Shown piece by piece: positions 1 to 9,400 of a stretch of DNA of 64,000 nucleotides. Numbering within the stretch: the first letter of the stretch is position 1; the number at the start of each line of letters is the position of its first letter. The notes below the pieces were generated by a model. That model was given only the letters and a program-made list of their open reading frames with translations. It made no database searches and had not been told where the DNA came from. This stretch comes from Ketogulonicigenium vulgare WSH-001 (lineage in GTDB: Bacteria > Pseudomonadota > Alphaproteobacteria > Rhodobacterales > Rhodobacteraceae). The stretch is from assembly GCF_000223375.1 (NCBI RefSeq), contig NC_017384.1:2674501-2738500 (forward strand), written 5' to 3'. The position numbers were made by a program, and so were the translations under genes.

Positions 1-1145
1 CCGCGAACCTTGCGATCAGCGCCAGCCTGACCCTGTATGATGGCGGTCGCGGTCGTATGGGCGTGGATGCGGCGAAAGAAAGCGTGCTGGGCACCCGTGC
101 GGGTCTGCTGGCGATTGAACAGCAGGTGCTGCTGCGCGTCGTTGATGCCTATATGAATGTGCAGCTCTATCAGCAGCTTGTATCTTTGCGCGAAAACAAC
201 GTCCGCGTCATCACCGAGGAGCTGCGTGCCGCGCGCGACCAATATGAGGTGGGCCAGATCACCCGCACCACCGTCGCGCAGGCCGAGGCCGCACTGGCCA
301 CCGCCCGCAGTACGCTGGTGTCCGAACAGGGCAACCTGACCCGCGCACGCGAGGAATACCGCGTCGCCACCGGCCGTTTGCCGGGGGCGTTGTCGGCCGC
401 AACGCCTGCACGGATCACCCAGTCGCTGGATCAGGCACGCCTGATCGCGCAGCAGGGCCACCCCAGCGTTGTGCAGGCGCGCCACACCGCCGCCGCCGCC
501 GATATCAACGTCGAACGCGCCCGCACCGCGACGCAGCCGACTGTCACCGGCACTGCCAGCCTTGGCCGTACGCATTATGTCACCGACGCGCTGCAAGGCT
601 CGGCTCAGGCGGGCAGCAACACCGATCAGCTGACCGTCGGCGTTGGCGTCAGCGGTGTGATCTATTCGGGCGGCAGCCTGGGCAGCCAATTGCGGCAGGT
701 CATGGCGAATCGCGACGCCGCCCGCGCGCAGCTGCTGGTTGCGGCCGATAACGTCAGCCAGTCCGTCGCCAATGCCTATTCGCTGCTGGACGTCGCCCGC
801 GTCTCGCGCGAATCCTTTGCAAGCCTCGTTACCGCCTATCAGCTGGCCTATGATGGCACCCGCGAAGAGGCGGACCTTGGCGCGGCGACCACCATCGACG
901 TATTGGACGCGGAACAAGATCTGCTGGATGCCCGCGCCAGCCAGATTTCGGCACAATATAGCGAGATTACCGCCGGTTATGCGGTGCTGTCAGCGATGGG
1001 ACTGTTGACGGCTGAGAATCTTGGCCTGAATGTGCAGATTTATGACCCCGAGGCCTATTACAATCTGGTCGATGACGCGCCCTCTGTGACCTCTGCACAG
1101 GGACGCGCGCTGGACCGGGTGTTGCAGGCCATTGCCCACGAATAA
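1..1145 (+). CDS. tolC: TolC-family outer membrane efflux protein (5' partial)
   Basis: The reading frame is open to the left edge, so only the C-terminal 380 or so residues of an outer-membrane efflux channel are visible. TolC proteins are two tandem structural repeats; the conserved turn of each is seen, LYDGGR close to the left edge and IYSGG about 210 residues later. Long Ala/Gln/Glu-rich helices between and after them (for example EELRAARDQYEVGQITRTTV) are the periplasmic coiled-coil barrel. Such channels dock onto RND or ABC pumps and adaptors to carry drugs or proteins out of the cell; an RND adaptor-pump pair lies at 6.5-10.8 kb but in a separate transcription unit. The family assignment is firm; the partner pump is inference. 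Confidence 0.93.
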   Translation, partial: ANLAISASLTLYDGGRGRMGVDAAKESVLGTRAGLLAIEQQVLLRVVDAYMNVQLYQQLVSLRENNVRVITEELRAARDQYEVGQITRTTVAQAEAALATARSTLVSEQGNLTRAREEYRVATGRLPGALSAATPARITQSLDQARLIAQQGHPSVVQARHTAAAADINVERARTATQPTVTGTASLGRTHYVTDALQGSAQAGSNTDQLTVGVGVSGVIYSGGSLGSQLRQVMANRDAARAQLLVAADNVSQSVANAYSLLDVARVSRESFASLVTAYQLAYDGTREEADLGAATTIDVLDAEQDLLDARASQISAQYSEITAGYAVLSAMGLLTAENLGLNVQIYDPEAYYNLVDDAPSVTSAQGRALDRVLQAIAHE

Positions 1146-1216
1146 GGCCGGGGCGTGCAAAATTGGGGCGGCTGTGGCTGCCCTCTTTGCGCGCCTCGCG
1201 ACATGACAGGAAGCCC

Positions 1217-1690
1217 ATGCCCGATACCGGACCCAGCAGTGATGTTTTGATCGCCGTGCGCAGACTGGTAGATGGCGCAACCGTGCGTGATGTTGCACCT
1301 CTGGCGCAGCCTGCGCCTTTGGTTCTGGGCGCGGATATGATTGTCGCGCCGCTGATGCTGACGCCAGCGCAGCGTGTGGACGATGACATGGCCGCCGAAT
1401 CGCTGCCAGAGCTACAGCCACAACCAGAGCCGGAACAGGCGGCCGTTGTTTCGATCGGCCCGTTTTCTGGCCGCGCGCCGCAGTTTGGCGCGGGCGAGGA
1501 GGAGGGCGCAGTATCGCCGCCCTCTGTCTCGGCCAGCCTCACCATCAGCGAAGATTCCCTGCGCGAGTTGATCGCCGAAGTGCTGCGCACCGAATTGCAG
1601 GGCGAATTGGGCGAGCGGATCACCAGCAATGTGCGCAAGCTGGTGCGCCGCGAAGTGCTGCGCAGCCTCAACGCGCGGGACAATGAATGA
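1217..1690 (+). CDS. Small acidic protein with conserved C-terminal helix, PopZ-like candidate
   Basis: A 157-residue protein of unknown function. ATG at 1217 is chosen over an upstream in-frame ATG at 1163 because an AGGAAG Shine-Dalgarno lies just before it. The first 110 residues are low complexity, rich in Pro, Ala, Gln and Glu, and probably disordered. The last 45 residues form a predicted charged helix (SLRELIAEVLRTELQGELGE, then RITSNVRKLVRREV). A disordered acidic N-terminus followed by a C-terminal oligomerising helix, encoded right after tolC, recalls the DUF2497/PopZ polar-organiser proteins that sit near valS in many alphaproteobacteria; valS is not next to it here. The family link is inference from layout and weak similarity only. 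Confidence 0.6.
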   Translation: MPDTGPSSDVLIAVRRLVDGATVRDVAPLAQPAPLVLGADMIVAPLMLTPAQRVDDDMAAESLPELQPQPEPEQAAVVSIGPFSGRAPQFGAGEEEGAVSPPSVSASLTISEDSLRELIAEVLRTELQGELGERITSNVRKLVRREVLRSLNARDNE

Positions 1691-1783
1691 CCGGCGCAGC
1701 GCCTGATTTCATGCAACATTCCGCATGGTCAGCAGATTTGGCTGTTGACGCCCCGCGCGTCCTGTCCTAAATCCGCGCACGTT

Positions 1784-1860
1784 GGCGGAGTAGCTCAGTT
1801 GGTTAGAGCAGCGGAATCATAATCCGCGTGTCGGGGGTTCGAGTCCCTCCTCCGCTACCA
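1784..1860 (+). tRNA. tRNA-Met (CAT), elongator type
   Basis: A 77-nt cloverleaf with encoded CCA end. The acceptor stem is GGCGGAG/CTCCGCT with a terminal G-U pair; D arm GCTC/GAGC; anticodon stem GCGGA/TCCGC with loop ATCATAA, anticodon CAT; T arm with TTCGAGT. The stem sequences fit the alphaproteobacterial elongator tRNA-Met rather than the initiator (no mismatched 1-72 C/A pair, no GGG/CCC anticodon stem) or tRNA-Ile2. Confidence 0.97.
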
Positions 1861-1865
1861 AATCC

Positions 1866-2957
1866 CTAAAAATCATCAGTGATTTCGCGGCGTAATACTT
1901 GCCCCGATGTGTCCAGAATATAGGCCCCGGCAAAGCGCAGCTGGTCGATGATTGACGCCTGCATCGCAGATTGCGGATGAAATGCGGCCAGAGCCAGAAA
2001 ACGCTCGTGATGAAAATCATCGGCGGCTGGAAAGGCCGAAACATCAATGATCCGCACGCCCAGCTCTTCAGCCAGCGCGATGGTTCGTGGATCGCTGGCG
2101 TCCAGCGCGCCAAGGCGGGTGCGCTGCTCGGCCAGACGGCCCGACATTCCCAGCGCGATATCATCTTGCGACACCAGTATCGTCAGCGGCCGCGAGAGCT
2201 GACCAACTGCGGCCATCTGGCTGCGGAAAACAGCAACATCGATATCGGGAGCGGCCAGCCCAACCTGGATACGCCGCAACAGGCGATTCTCGCCGCCCCG
2301 CCGCAAATCGCGCAGCACCTCCATCACCAGCCAGCTGCCCATACTATGGCCCGCGATCATAATATCGCGGTTGGGCATGTTGCGATGAAGATCGCGCAGC
2401 AATTGCGCCAGATCATCGCGCGCGACCGTCGCACTGTCGCGATCCGCGACATAGCCCATCAGGCTGGCCTGCGAGGGCCATGAGAACAAAATGGGCTGCA
2501 CCTCGCTCGCCATCCCCGCGCTGATCTGGGCAAGGCGGAACAGTGATTCTTGAAAGGTCTGGTTGTAACCATGCACGAACAGAACAATCGGCTGATCGGC
2601 GGTGCGATGCTGGGCGCGCAAGGCACGGTGCCAGTCCGGCGCATCCAGCGCCCTGCGCGAGACGACGGCGAAATCGCGTGACAGATCGCGGTCGAATAAA
2701 AGCGAGCCCGTATCCTCACGCGCGGGGGCGACGGCGATGACGAATTCTTCGCGGTGCATCTCGCTATGGGCGGTACCATAGAACTGACCGTCAGGCCCGG
2801 TGCGGTTGCGGTTTGATATGGTCATCACCGTAACCTCTTGCGCGTGCGGGGACAGGTTCTCGGGCGCAGCGGGCAGCAGCAGGCCATCATCGGGCCGGGG
2901 CGCGCAGCCAGCCAGCGCAATAACCAAAGCAGCCAAAACGAGTCGCGCGTAAATCAT
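1866..2957 (-). CDS. Alpha/beta hydrolase of the DUF900 family, predicted lipoprotein
   Basis: A 363-residue serine hydrolase. The N-terminus has a short hydrophobic signal ending in LAGC, a lipobox with Cys at about residue 18, so the enzyme is probably anchored in the envelope facing the periplasm. Oxyanion-type motif FVHGYNQTF lies near residue 127 and the nucleophile elbow GHSMGS near residue 203; both are typical of DUF900 esterases. The start at ATG 2957 gives a proper lipoprotein signal; an upstream in-frame start at 3050 would add 31 residues and bury it. The gene ends 5 bases after the tRNA-Met on the opposite strand. The substrate is unknown. Confidence 0.85.
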   Translation of the reverse strand: MIYARLVLAALVIALAGCAPRPDDGLLLPAAPENLSPHAQEVTVMTISNRNRTGPDGQFYGTAHSEMHREEFVIAVAPAREDTGSLLFDRDLSRDFAVVSRRALDAPDWHRALRAQHRTADQPIVLFVHGYNQTFQESLFRLAQISAGMASEVQPILFSWPSQASLMGYVADRDSATVARDDLAQLLRDLHRNMPNRDIMIAGHSMGSWLVMEVLRDLRRGGENRLLRRIQVGLAAPDIDVAVFRSQMAAVGQLSRPLTILVSQDDIALGMSGRLAEQRTRLGALDASDPRTIALAEELGVRIIDVSAFPAADDFHHERFLALAAFHPQSAMQASIIDQLRFAGAYILDTSGQVLRREITDDF

Positions 2958-3078
2958 CCTGCCCCCGGCCTGCCGTATCGCCGCACTGTGGCCCAGCCAT
3001 GGCCATAAGGCAAATTTGATTAACCCGCCCGCAACCATGATCGGCATCAATGGTGTGATTGGATCATAGGGCGCATCC

Positions 3079-4719
3079 GTGGAACAAAGCTTTATCCTAC
3101 AGCATTTTACGCTCTCGCCGGGGCTCTACCTGCCGGGGCAGCAGATCGTTTTGCGCGATCCATGGGGGGATCTGATCAATGCCGCAAAGTGGCGGCAGGT
3201 CGGGGCGGGTCCGCTGTCCGTTCGGATCAGCGGTGAGGGCCAGTTCTTGCTGCAGGCCTATGCGCTGATCGGGGCCGAGGCGGTGCTGCTGAGCAGCCTT
3301 CGGGTCGAGGGGGGACAGGCCGTGGTGCTTGATGCGCTGCGCGATCATGTGGTGCGTCTTTCGATCATCGCGCTAAGTTGTGTGCATCTGCGCGGCGCGG
3401 TGCTGCTGGGCGCGCAGCCCCAGCGCAGGGCACGGCTGGCGATTTGCATCCCCGCTTTTGGCGCAGGTCGCGGATTGCCGGAAAAACTCGCGGTGCTGCG
3501 TGATTACTTGCGCCTCATGCCGCTGGGCGCTGAGGCGCGTGTGCTGGTGATTGATCAAGGCCTGGCGACACCGCCCGTGCCGCATGCTGGCTTGCGGGTC
3601 GTTGCACAGCACAACCTTGGCGGAGCGGGCGGTTTTGCGCGCGCCTTGCGCGAGGCGCAGTGCGATCCTTGGGGGTTTACGCATTGCCTGTTCACCGATG
3701 ATGACGCGCATTTCACACCCGAGGCTCTGCACCGTCTGCATGCCTATCTATCGCTGGCACAAGATCCCCAATTGGCGGTGGCTGCGGCGATGGTGACGCA
3801 CCAGCAGCCCGATCAACTATGGGAAAGCGGCGCGATCTTTGACGGTTTTTGTCGCGGCGCATTTCGCGGCACTGACCTTATGGACCAGGTGGCCTTGGCG
3901 CGGATCGAGCGCACCAGTGCGCAGGCCGATTGGCAGCAGCAGCCCGGCATATATGGCGGCTGGTGGATGTTCGGCTTTGCGCTGGCCGGGGTGCGCTATG
4001 CGCCGTTTCCCTATTTCCTGCGCGGCGATGATATCGGCTTCGCGCTGGCCAATCGCCTGCGCATTGTGACGTTGAATGGTGTCTGCGCCGCCCAAGACGA
4101 TTTCGCCGCGAAAGAGGGGCCGCTGAGCCTGTTCTGTGATCTGCGCGGGCATTTGATCCATCCGATGGTTTTCCCGCAGATCCCCGGCGGGCGCTGGCGG
4201 GTGGGGTGGAGGGGGGCGCTGTTCGTGCTGCGCAGCCTTGCCCGGTTCCGCTATGACGAGGCGGCGGCGCTGCTCATCGCTTGGCAAGATGTGCTGGCGG
4301 GGCCGCGGGCTTTTGCAACCCATCCCGGTGCCGAGGCACAGCGCCACGCCATCGCGCAACTGCCACGCCCCTGTGCACCCCTGCCGCGCAAGCAGGCCCG
4401 GCGCGCTTGGCCAAGATGGTATTGGATGCTCAGCGTGAATGGTCAGCTTTTACCGTTCGGGTCGCGCGGGGTGGTTCATATTGCACCGCGCCGGCGGCGC
4501 GATATGGATGCGATCTGGGGGCGGCGCGCGATTGTCACCGATCAATGCGACGCGCGCGATTTGCGGCGATTTTATCCGCTTTTTATCCGCTTATTGGCCC
4601 TGTGGCTGCGTTACATGCTGGGCTTTAAAGCTTTGGCAAGGGCCTATCGCGCAACCTATGGAACAGTTGCAAGCCAACAGGCATGGGATGCGCATTTTCA
4701 ATCGTCACAGCCGCGATAA
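3079..4719 (+). CDS. Family 2 glycosyltransferase, galactofuranosyltransferase GlfT2-like
   Basis: A 546-residue GT2 enzyme starting with GTG (AGGG seven bases upstream). Residues 1-110 form a beta-rich N-terminal domain; the GT-A domain starts near 118 (ARLAICIPAFG). NLGGAGGFARAL at 179-190 is the signature loop of GlfT2-type UDP-galactofuranose transferases, TDDDAH at 206-211 holds the metal-binding DxD, YGGWWMFGF at 292-300 is the acceptor-site Trp pair, and RGDDIGF at 315-321 supplies the likely catalytic Asp. The C-terminal 200 residues are helical and basic. It probably adds galactofuranose or a similar sugar to a surface polysaccharide. The next gene starts inside its 3' end, so the two are translationally linked. 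Confidence 0.85.
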   Translation: MEQSFILQHFTLSPGLYLPGQQIVLRDPWGDLINAAKWRQVGAGPLSVRISGEGQFLLQAYALIGAEAVLLSSLRVEGGQAVVLDALRDHVVRLSIIALSCVHLRGAVLLGAQPQRRARLAICIPAFGAGRGLPEKLAVLRDYLRLMPLGAEARVLVIDQGLATPPVPHAGLRVVAQHNLGGAGGFARALREAQCDPWGFTHCLFTDDDAHFTPEALHRLHAYLSLAQDPQLAVAAAMVTHQQPDQLWESGAIFDGFCRGAFRGTDLMDQVALARIERTSAQADWQQQPGIYGGWWMFGFALAGVRYAPFPYFLRGDDIGFALANRLRIVTLNGVCAAQDDFAAKEGPLSLFCDLRGHLIHPMVFPQIPGGRWRVGWRGALFVLRSLARFRYDEAAALLIAWQDVLAGPRAFATHPGAEAQRHAIAQLPRPCAPLPRKQARRAWPRWYWMLSVNGQLLPFGSRGVVHIAPRRRRDMDAIWGRRAIVTDQCDARDLRRFYPLFIRLLALWLRYMLGFKALARAYRATYGTVASQQAWDAHFQSSQPR

Positions 4720-5467
4720 GGCGGTGCCTTTGGTCGTGCTTGGCTCCTCTGGGGCCGAGGTTTTCGACTATATCTTTGGCGATCAGCCGCAGTATCACCC
4801 GTTCTGGGCCTCGAGTTGGAGCGCGCGAAGCTTGGGGCGCGCGCCGGTGCAGGATTACGTGCTGGGGCTGCTGGCCGGGGTCGATCAGCGGGCGCATATC
4901 CTGCTGAATTTTGGGATGCAGGACCTGATCTTTGGCCTTCCCGCGACGTTGCGCGCTATGGGGCATCGGGGTGTTCTGGCCGCTGATTTGCCCGCCGTCG
5001 TGCATGAGGCCGAGGTCGCCGTCGCCAGCGCGATTTTGGGGCAGGTCGCCCTGATGCGCCGGATAGAGGCGGCCGGCTTTGATCAGGTGCGGGCGATCTT
5101 TTGGGCGCTGCCCCCCGCGTTGCCTGCTGATTACTGGTTGCAGCGCGATTTGCCTGCTTTGCCCGCGTCCTTCGTCAGTCAGCTTTACCGCAATATGGCG
5201 GCCCGTATGGTGGGGCACCGGGTCGATGTGTTGGATCTGACCGCACAATTTGGCGGTGATCTGCTGCACCCGCATTTCGCGCGGAGGGGCACGGATCACC
5301 ATCCTGATTTCATTCGCAGCCAGCGCGCTTTGTGGCAGCGGCTACAGGGTCTGCCCGCGCTGTTGCCACGTCGGCGCCTGTGGCGCTGGCGGCATTGGCC
5401 GCACCAGCGCGTTATGATTGCCGATCTGTTGACCCAAGGCGCGCCGCGTCCACGGACAATGCGCTGA
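4688..5467 (+). CDS. Uncharacterised SGNH-hydrolase-like protein
   Basis: A protein of about 259 residues that I do not recognise at family level. Its start overlaps the end of the upstream glycosyltransferase by 32 bases (ATG 4688; ATG 4658 is possible). Near the N-terminus LVVLGSSGAEVFDY resembles SGNH block I, HILLNFGMQDLIFGL near residue 70 resembles the block III region, and TDHHPDF near residue 205 could supply the Asp/His of block V. If so it could be an acyl esterase or acyltransferase modifying the glycan made by the upstream enzyme. No signal peptide is seen. The 3' end overlaps the converging AGE-family gene by 56 bases. The fold call is tentative. Confidence 0.6.
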   Translation: MRIFNRHSRDKAVPLVVLGSSGAEVFDYIFGDQPQYHPFWASSWSARSLGRAPVQDYVLGLLAGVDQRAHILLNFGMQDLIFGLPATLRAMGHRGVLAADLPAVVHEAEVAVASAILGQVALMRRIEAAGFDQVRAIFWALPPALPADYWLQRDLPALPASFVSQLYRNMAARMVGHRVDVLDLTAQFGGDLLHPHFARRGTDHHPDFIRSQRALWQRLQGLPALLPRRRLWRWRHWPHQRVMIADLLTQGAPRPRTMR

Positions 5468-6497
5468 ATGCCCGCCATGCGCTGAAAATATGGTAAAAGC
5501 TTGAACTTGGCATGTGGTCCGCCACGATGACGCCCGCGCGATCGCATGCATCAATCCAGCCACCCTCGGCCGTCAGATAGCGCGCGGCGAAACGGTCAAG
5601 GATCGCGGTGGGCTGCAATGGTGCGGGCAGGGCGCGGCCACGATACTGCTGCACCAATGCGGCGCGCAGCAATTCGGTCTGGGGCCATAGGCGGCAGGTT
5701 GCGCTGGGCGGCAGGGTGCTATCGGGCAGGAAACCATCCGGTGTCATGGCTGCGGCTGCGGTGTTGAACATCAGGTCAAGGTCGACCTGATCGCGCAGCA
5801 CCGGATCGCTATAGGCGAGATAAACCCATTCCATCCCATGGCCGGGCTCGACCTGTTGGCCCGTTTGCAGGGGCTGCCAATCGGCGTCGAAGAATTCAAA
5901 GATCGTGCCGTCGCTTTGAAAAAAGACATCCGCAAACAGCGCGCGGCATTCATCAATCACAGCGGCCCAAGCCGGATCGCCTGTTGCAGCATGGGCGGCA
6001 TGGGCGGCCTCGAACAGGTGCATATGCGCGTTTTGGGTGCGGGGCAGGCTATGATAGCGATCATCCCACCAGCCGCGATCCGCCTTTAGCCGCGCCAGCG
6101 CATCCAGCAAGAAATCCCACGGGATCACGGGTGCGGGCAGCTCGGCATTGGCAAGGATATAAAAGGCGAGATCATAGAGGCGATGCGCATCGCCCGCAGG
6201 CTGGCCCGCCGCATCGCTGGTTGTGGGCAACCAGCCGCCCGGGCCGATCAACGACCGCGCAAAACCCAGCAGCCTCTGCGCGCGCGGCAGATCATCACTG
6301 TGCAGATCACGCGCCGCGCCCGCGAAAACAAAGGCTTGCCGCGTGTGGATACGATTGCGGCGCGGCTGGTCCAGCGCAGGCTGGCCGTCCGCATCCAGAT
6401 GCTCGATCGCGCCGAAACCCTGCGGGCAGAACCCCCGCGCGCGCCACAGCGGCAGCGCGCGGGCACTCAGCCAATGCGTAAAGTCAAATGCCGTCAC
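5412..6497 (-). CDS. AGE-family sugar epimerase/isomerase
   Basis: A 361-residue member of the N-acylglucosamine 2-epimerase / mannose isomerase superfamily, an (alpha/alpha)6 barrel. Diagnostic segments are RIHTRQAFVFAGA near residue 49, QNAHMHLFEA near 155, EPGHGMEW near 217 and MPSSSFYHI near 330, which carry the His and Arg residues of the AGE active site. The product could interconvert mannose/glucose/fructose or N-acetyl sugars; sequence alone does not decide. It starts with GTG one base after the stop codon of the RND pump (TGA-A-GTG), so it is the last gene of the efflux operon, an odd partnership. Confidence 0.85.
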   Translation of the reverse strand: MTAFDFTHWLSARALPLWRARGFCPQGFGAIEHLDADGQPALDQPRRNRIHTRQAFVFAGAARDLHSDDLPRAQRLLGFARSLIGPGGWLPTTSDAAGQPAGDAHRLYDLAFYILANAELPAPVIPWDFLLDALARLKADRGWWDDRYHSLPRTQNAHMHLFEAAHAAHAATGDPAWAAVIDECRALFADVFFQSDGTIFEFFDADWQPLQTGQQVEPGHGMEWVYLAYSDPVLRDQVDLDLMFNTAAAAMTPDGFLPDSTLPPSATCRLWPQTELLRAALVQQYRGRALPAPLQPTAILDRFAARYLTAEGGWIDACDRAGVIVADHMPSSSFYHIFSAWRAFSALSVDAARLGSTDRQS

Positions 6498-6498
6498 T

Positions 6499-9400
6499 TC
6501 ATTCTTCCGATTTCAGCGTATTGCGGCGGCTGCCAAACATCCGCGTCACAACAACATAGAACGCCGGGATCAGGAAAATGCCAATGATGGTCGAGGCGAT
6601 CATCCCCCCCAGCACGCCGATGCCGATAGCATGTTGCGCGGCGGCACCGGCCCCTTTGGCGGTTGCCAGCGGCAGCACGCCCAGCATGAAGGCAATCGAG
6701 GTCATCAGGATCGGCCGCAAACGCAGGCGCGCAGCCTCGATCGCGGCGTCTTTCAGATCCATGCCCCTGTCGAACCGCTCTTTCGCGAATTCCACGATCA
6801 GGATGGCGTTGCGCGAGGCAAGCCCAATGGTGGCAAGCAATCCGACCTTGAAATAGACGTCATTGCTTTGATCGAACAGCAGCGCAGCCCCCAGCGCCCC
6901 CAGCGCGCCCACCGGCGCCGCCAGCAGCACCGCAAAAGGCACCGACCAGCTTTCGTAGAGTGCGGCCAGACACAGGAACACCACCAGCGCCGACAGCGCG
7001 AACAGCAGCGGCGCTTGGCTGCCCGATTGGCGTTCCTGATAGGACAGTCCCGTCCAGGCAACGCTGTAACCGCCGGGTTGTTCGGCTGCGATCTGCTCCA
7101 TCCGGTCCATCGCCGCGCCCGATGAGACATCAGCGGCGGGCGAGCCGGACATCGACACCGCTCGCGTGCCGCCAAAGCGGGCGAGGCTGGTCGGCACCAC
7201 TTCCCATTTTTGCGTCATAAAGGCCGAGAAGGGCACCATTTCGCCGCTGGAATTACGCGCGTGCCAATGCATCACATCATCGGGCTGCATCCGGTATTCG
7301 GGTTCGGCCTGCACCATCACCGGACGCAATGTGCCGTTAAAGGCAAAGTCATTCACCGAGCGGCCGGTAAAGATTGTCGACAGCATATTATTGACGTCCG
7401 ACACCGTCAGCCCCAGCGCCGTTGCCTTCAACTGGTCGATATCCAGATTCAGCGCGACCTGCGTGCGCGTGGTGCCGCCGCGGATATTGTTCAGCTCGTC
7501 CGAGGCGGTTGCGGCCGCGTTCACGGCGGCTGCGGCGGTCAGCAGCGCGTCTTGACCGTTCGCGCCCTGATCCACCAGATACATCGAGAAGCCGGACGAA
7601 TTCCCCAGCGCAGGCATCGCAGGCGGCTGCATGAAGAAGATATTCCCCGCGCGGTGCCCCGAAAAACGCGCGGTTGCACGCTGCACCAAGGCGGCGGCGG
7701 TCAAATCGCTGCGCTCGTCAAAGGGGCGTAGCTTGATGAACAGCATTGCGCTGCCCTGACCCGAGCCGCCAAAGCTGAAACCAAGGTTCGCGAACACGGC
7801 CTCGACCGTCTCGGTTTCCTCAGTCAGCAGGTAATCCTCGACCTCGAGCAGCACGGTTTGCGTCTGGGCTGTGGTCGCGCCGTCATCAAGGTTGATCATC
7901 GCCATCAGCACACCCTGATCCTCTTGCGGGATGAAGGAAGACGGCAGGTTTTCAAACAGATACCACAGCGCACCCGTGATTGCGGCCAGCACGATGATGC
8001 TTTGCACCGGCACTTTCAGGATCCACCGATTGGTGCTGGCGTAGCGGTTGGTAAAGCCCGCAAGCGCGTTATTAAACCAGCGCGCGGGCGGGAATTTGCG
8101 CGGGCCGTGCTGCGGCTTTAGCATCGTTGCGCATAGCGCAGGCGTCAGGATCAGCGCCACGAACAGCGACAGCACCATGGCCGAAATGATCGTGACCGAG
8201 AATTGCCGGTAAATCACCCCGGTCGATCCGGGCATAAAGGCCATGGGCAGGAACACCGCCGACAGCACTGTGACGATGCCGACCAGCGCGGGTGTAATCT
8301 CGCGCATGGATTTGCGGGTGGCGGCGCGGGCATCAAGACCCTCTTCCTCCATCACACGCTCGACGTTTTCGACCACGACGATGGCATCATCGACCAAAAG
8401 GCCGATGGCCAGCACCAGCGCGAACATGGTCAGCGTATTGATCGACATATCGAATACGGCCAGCACACCGAATGTGCCCAGCACCACGACCGGTACCGCC
8501 AGCGTCGGGATGAGCGTGGCGCGCCAGCTTTGCAGGAAGATCAGGATGACCAGAAAGACCAGCAGCACGGCTTCGGCCAGCGTGTGATAGACCTTTTCGA
8601 TCGACTGCTCGACAAAGGGCGAAGTGTCATAGGCATAGGCAATTTCGACCCCGTCGGGCAGGGCGTTTTGCAGATTGGTCAGCGCGGTGGTGACGTTATG
8701 CGCCGTATCCACCGCATTCGCGCCAGAGCTGAGGTTCACACCGAAACCCGCCGCCGGCTTGCCGTTAAAGCGCGAATCCTGACCATAGCTTTGCTGGCCA
8801 ATCTCGACCCGCGCGACATCGCCCAGATAGACGTGGCTGCCGTCCTCGTTGGTGCGCAGCAAGATGCGTTCGAATTCCTCGGGCGAGGTCAGTTGCGACT
8901 GCGCCGTCATTGAGACGCTGAACTGCTGCCCCGGCACCACCGGTTGGCTGCCCAGACTGCCCACCGTCACGGTCGAGTTGCGGCTGGAGATTGCCGAAGT
9001 GATATCCGAGGGCGTCAGCTGATATTGCACCAGATTGAACGGGTCCATCCAGATCCGCATCGCATAAGAGGTGCCAAAGGCCTGAATGCCGCCCACGCCC
9101 TCGACGCGGGTGACGGTCGGCTCGATCAGCTCCTCCATCATGTCGCCCAGCTGCAGCGTGGTATAGCTGCCATCCTCGGACACCAATGCCGCCACCATCA
9201 GGATCGAGTCGGTCGAGCGCGAGACGCTGACCCCGTTATCTTGCACGCTGTCGGGCAGTTGGTTGGTGATCGACTGCATCCGGTTCTGCACCTGGATCTG
9301 GGCCATGTCCGGATCCATGGAATCGTCGAATGTCAGCGTGACCGTCGCGCGGCCCTGCGACGATTGCGAGACCATATAGAGCAGCCCCTCGACATCCGAG

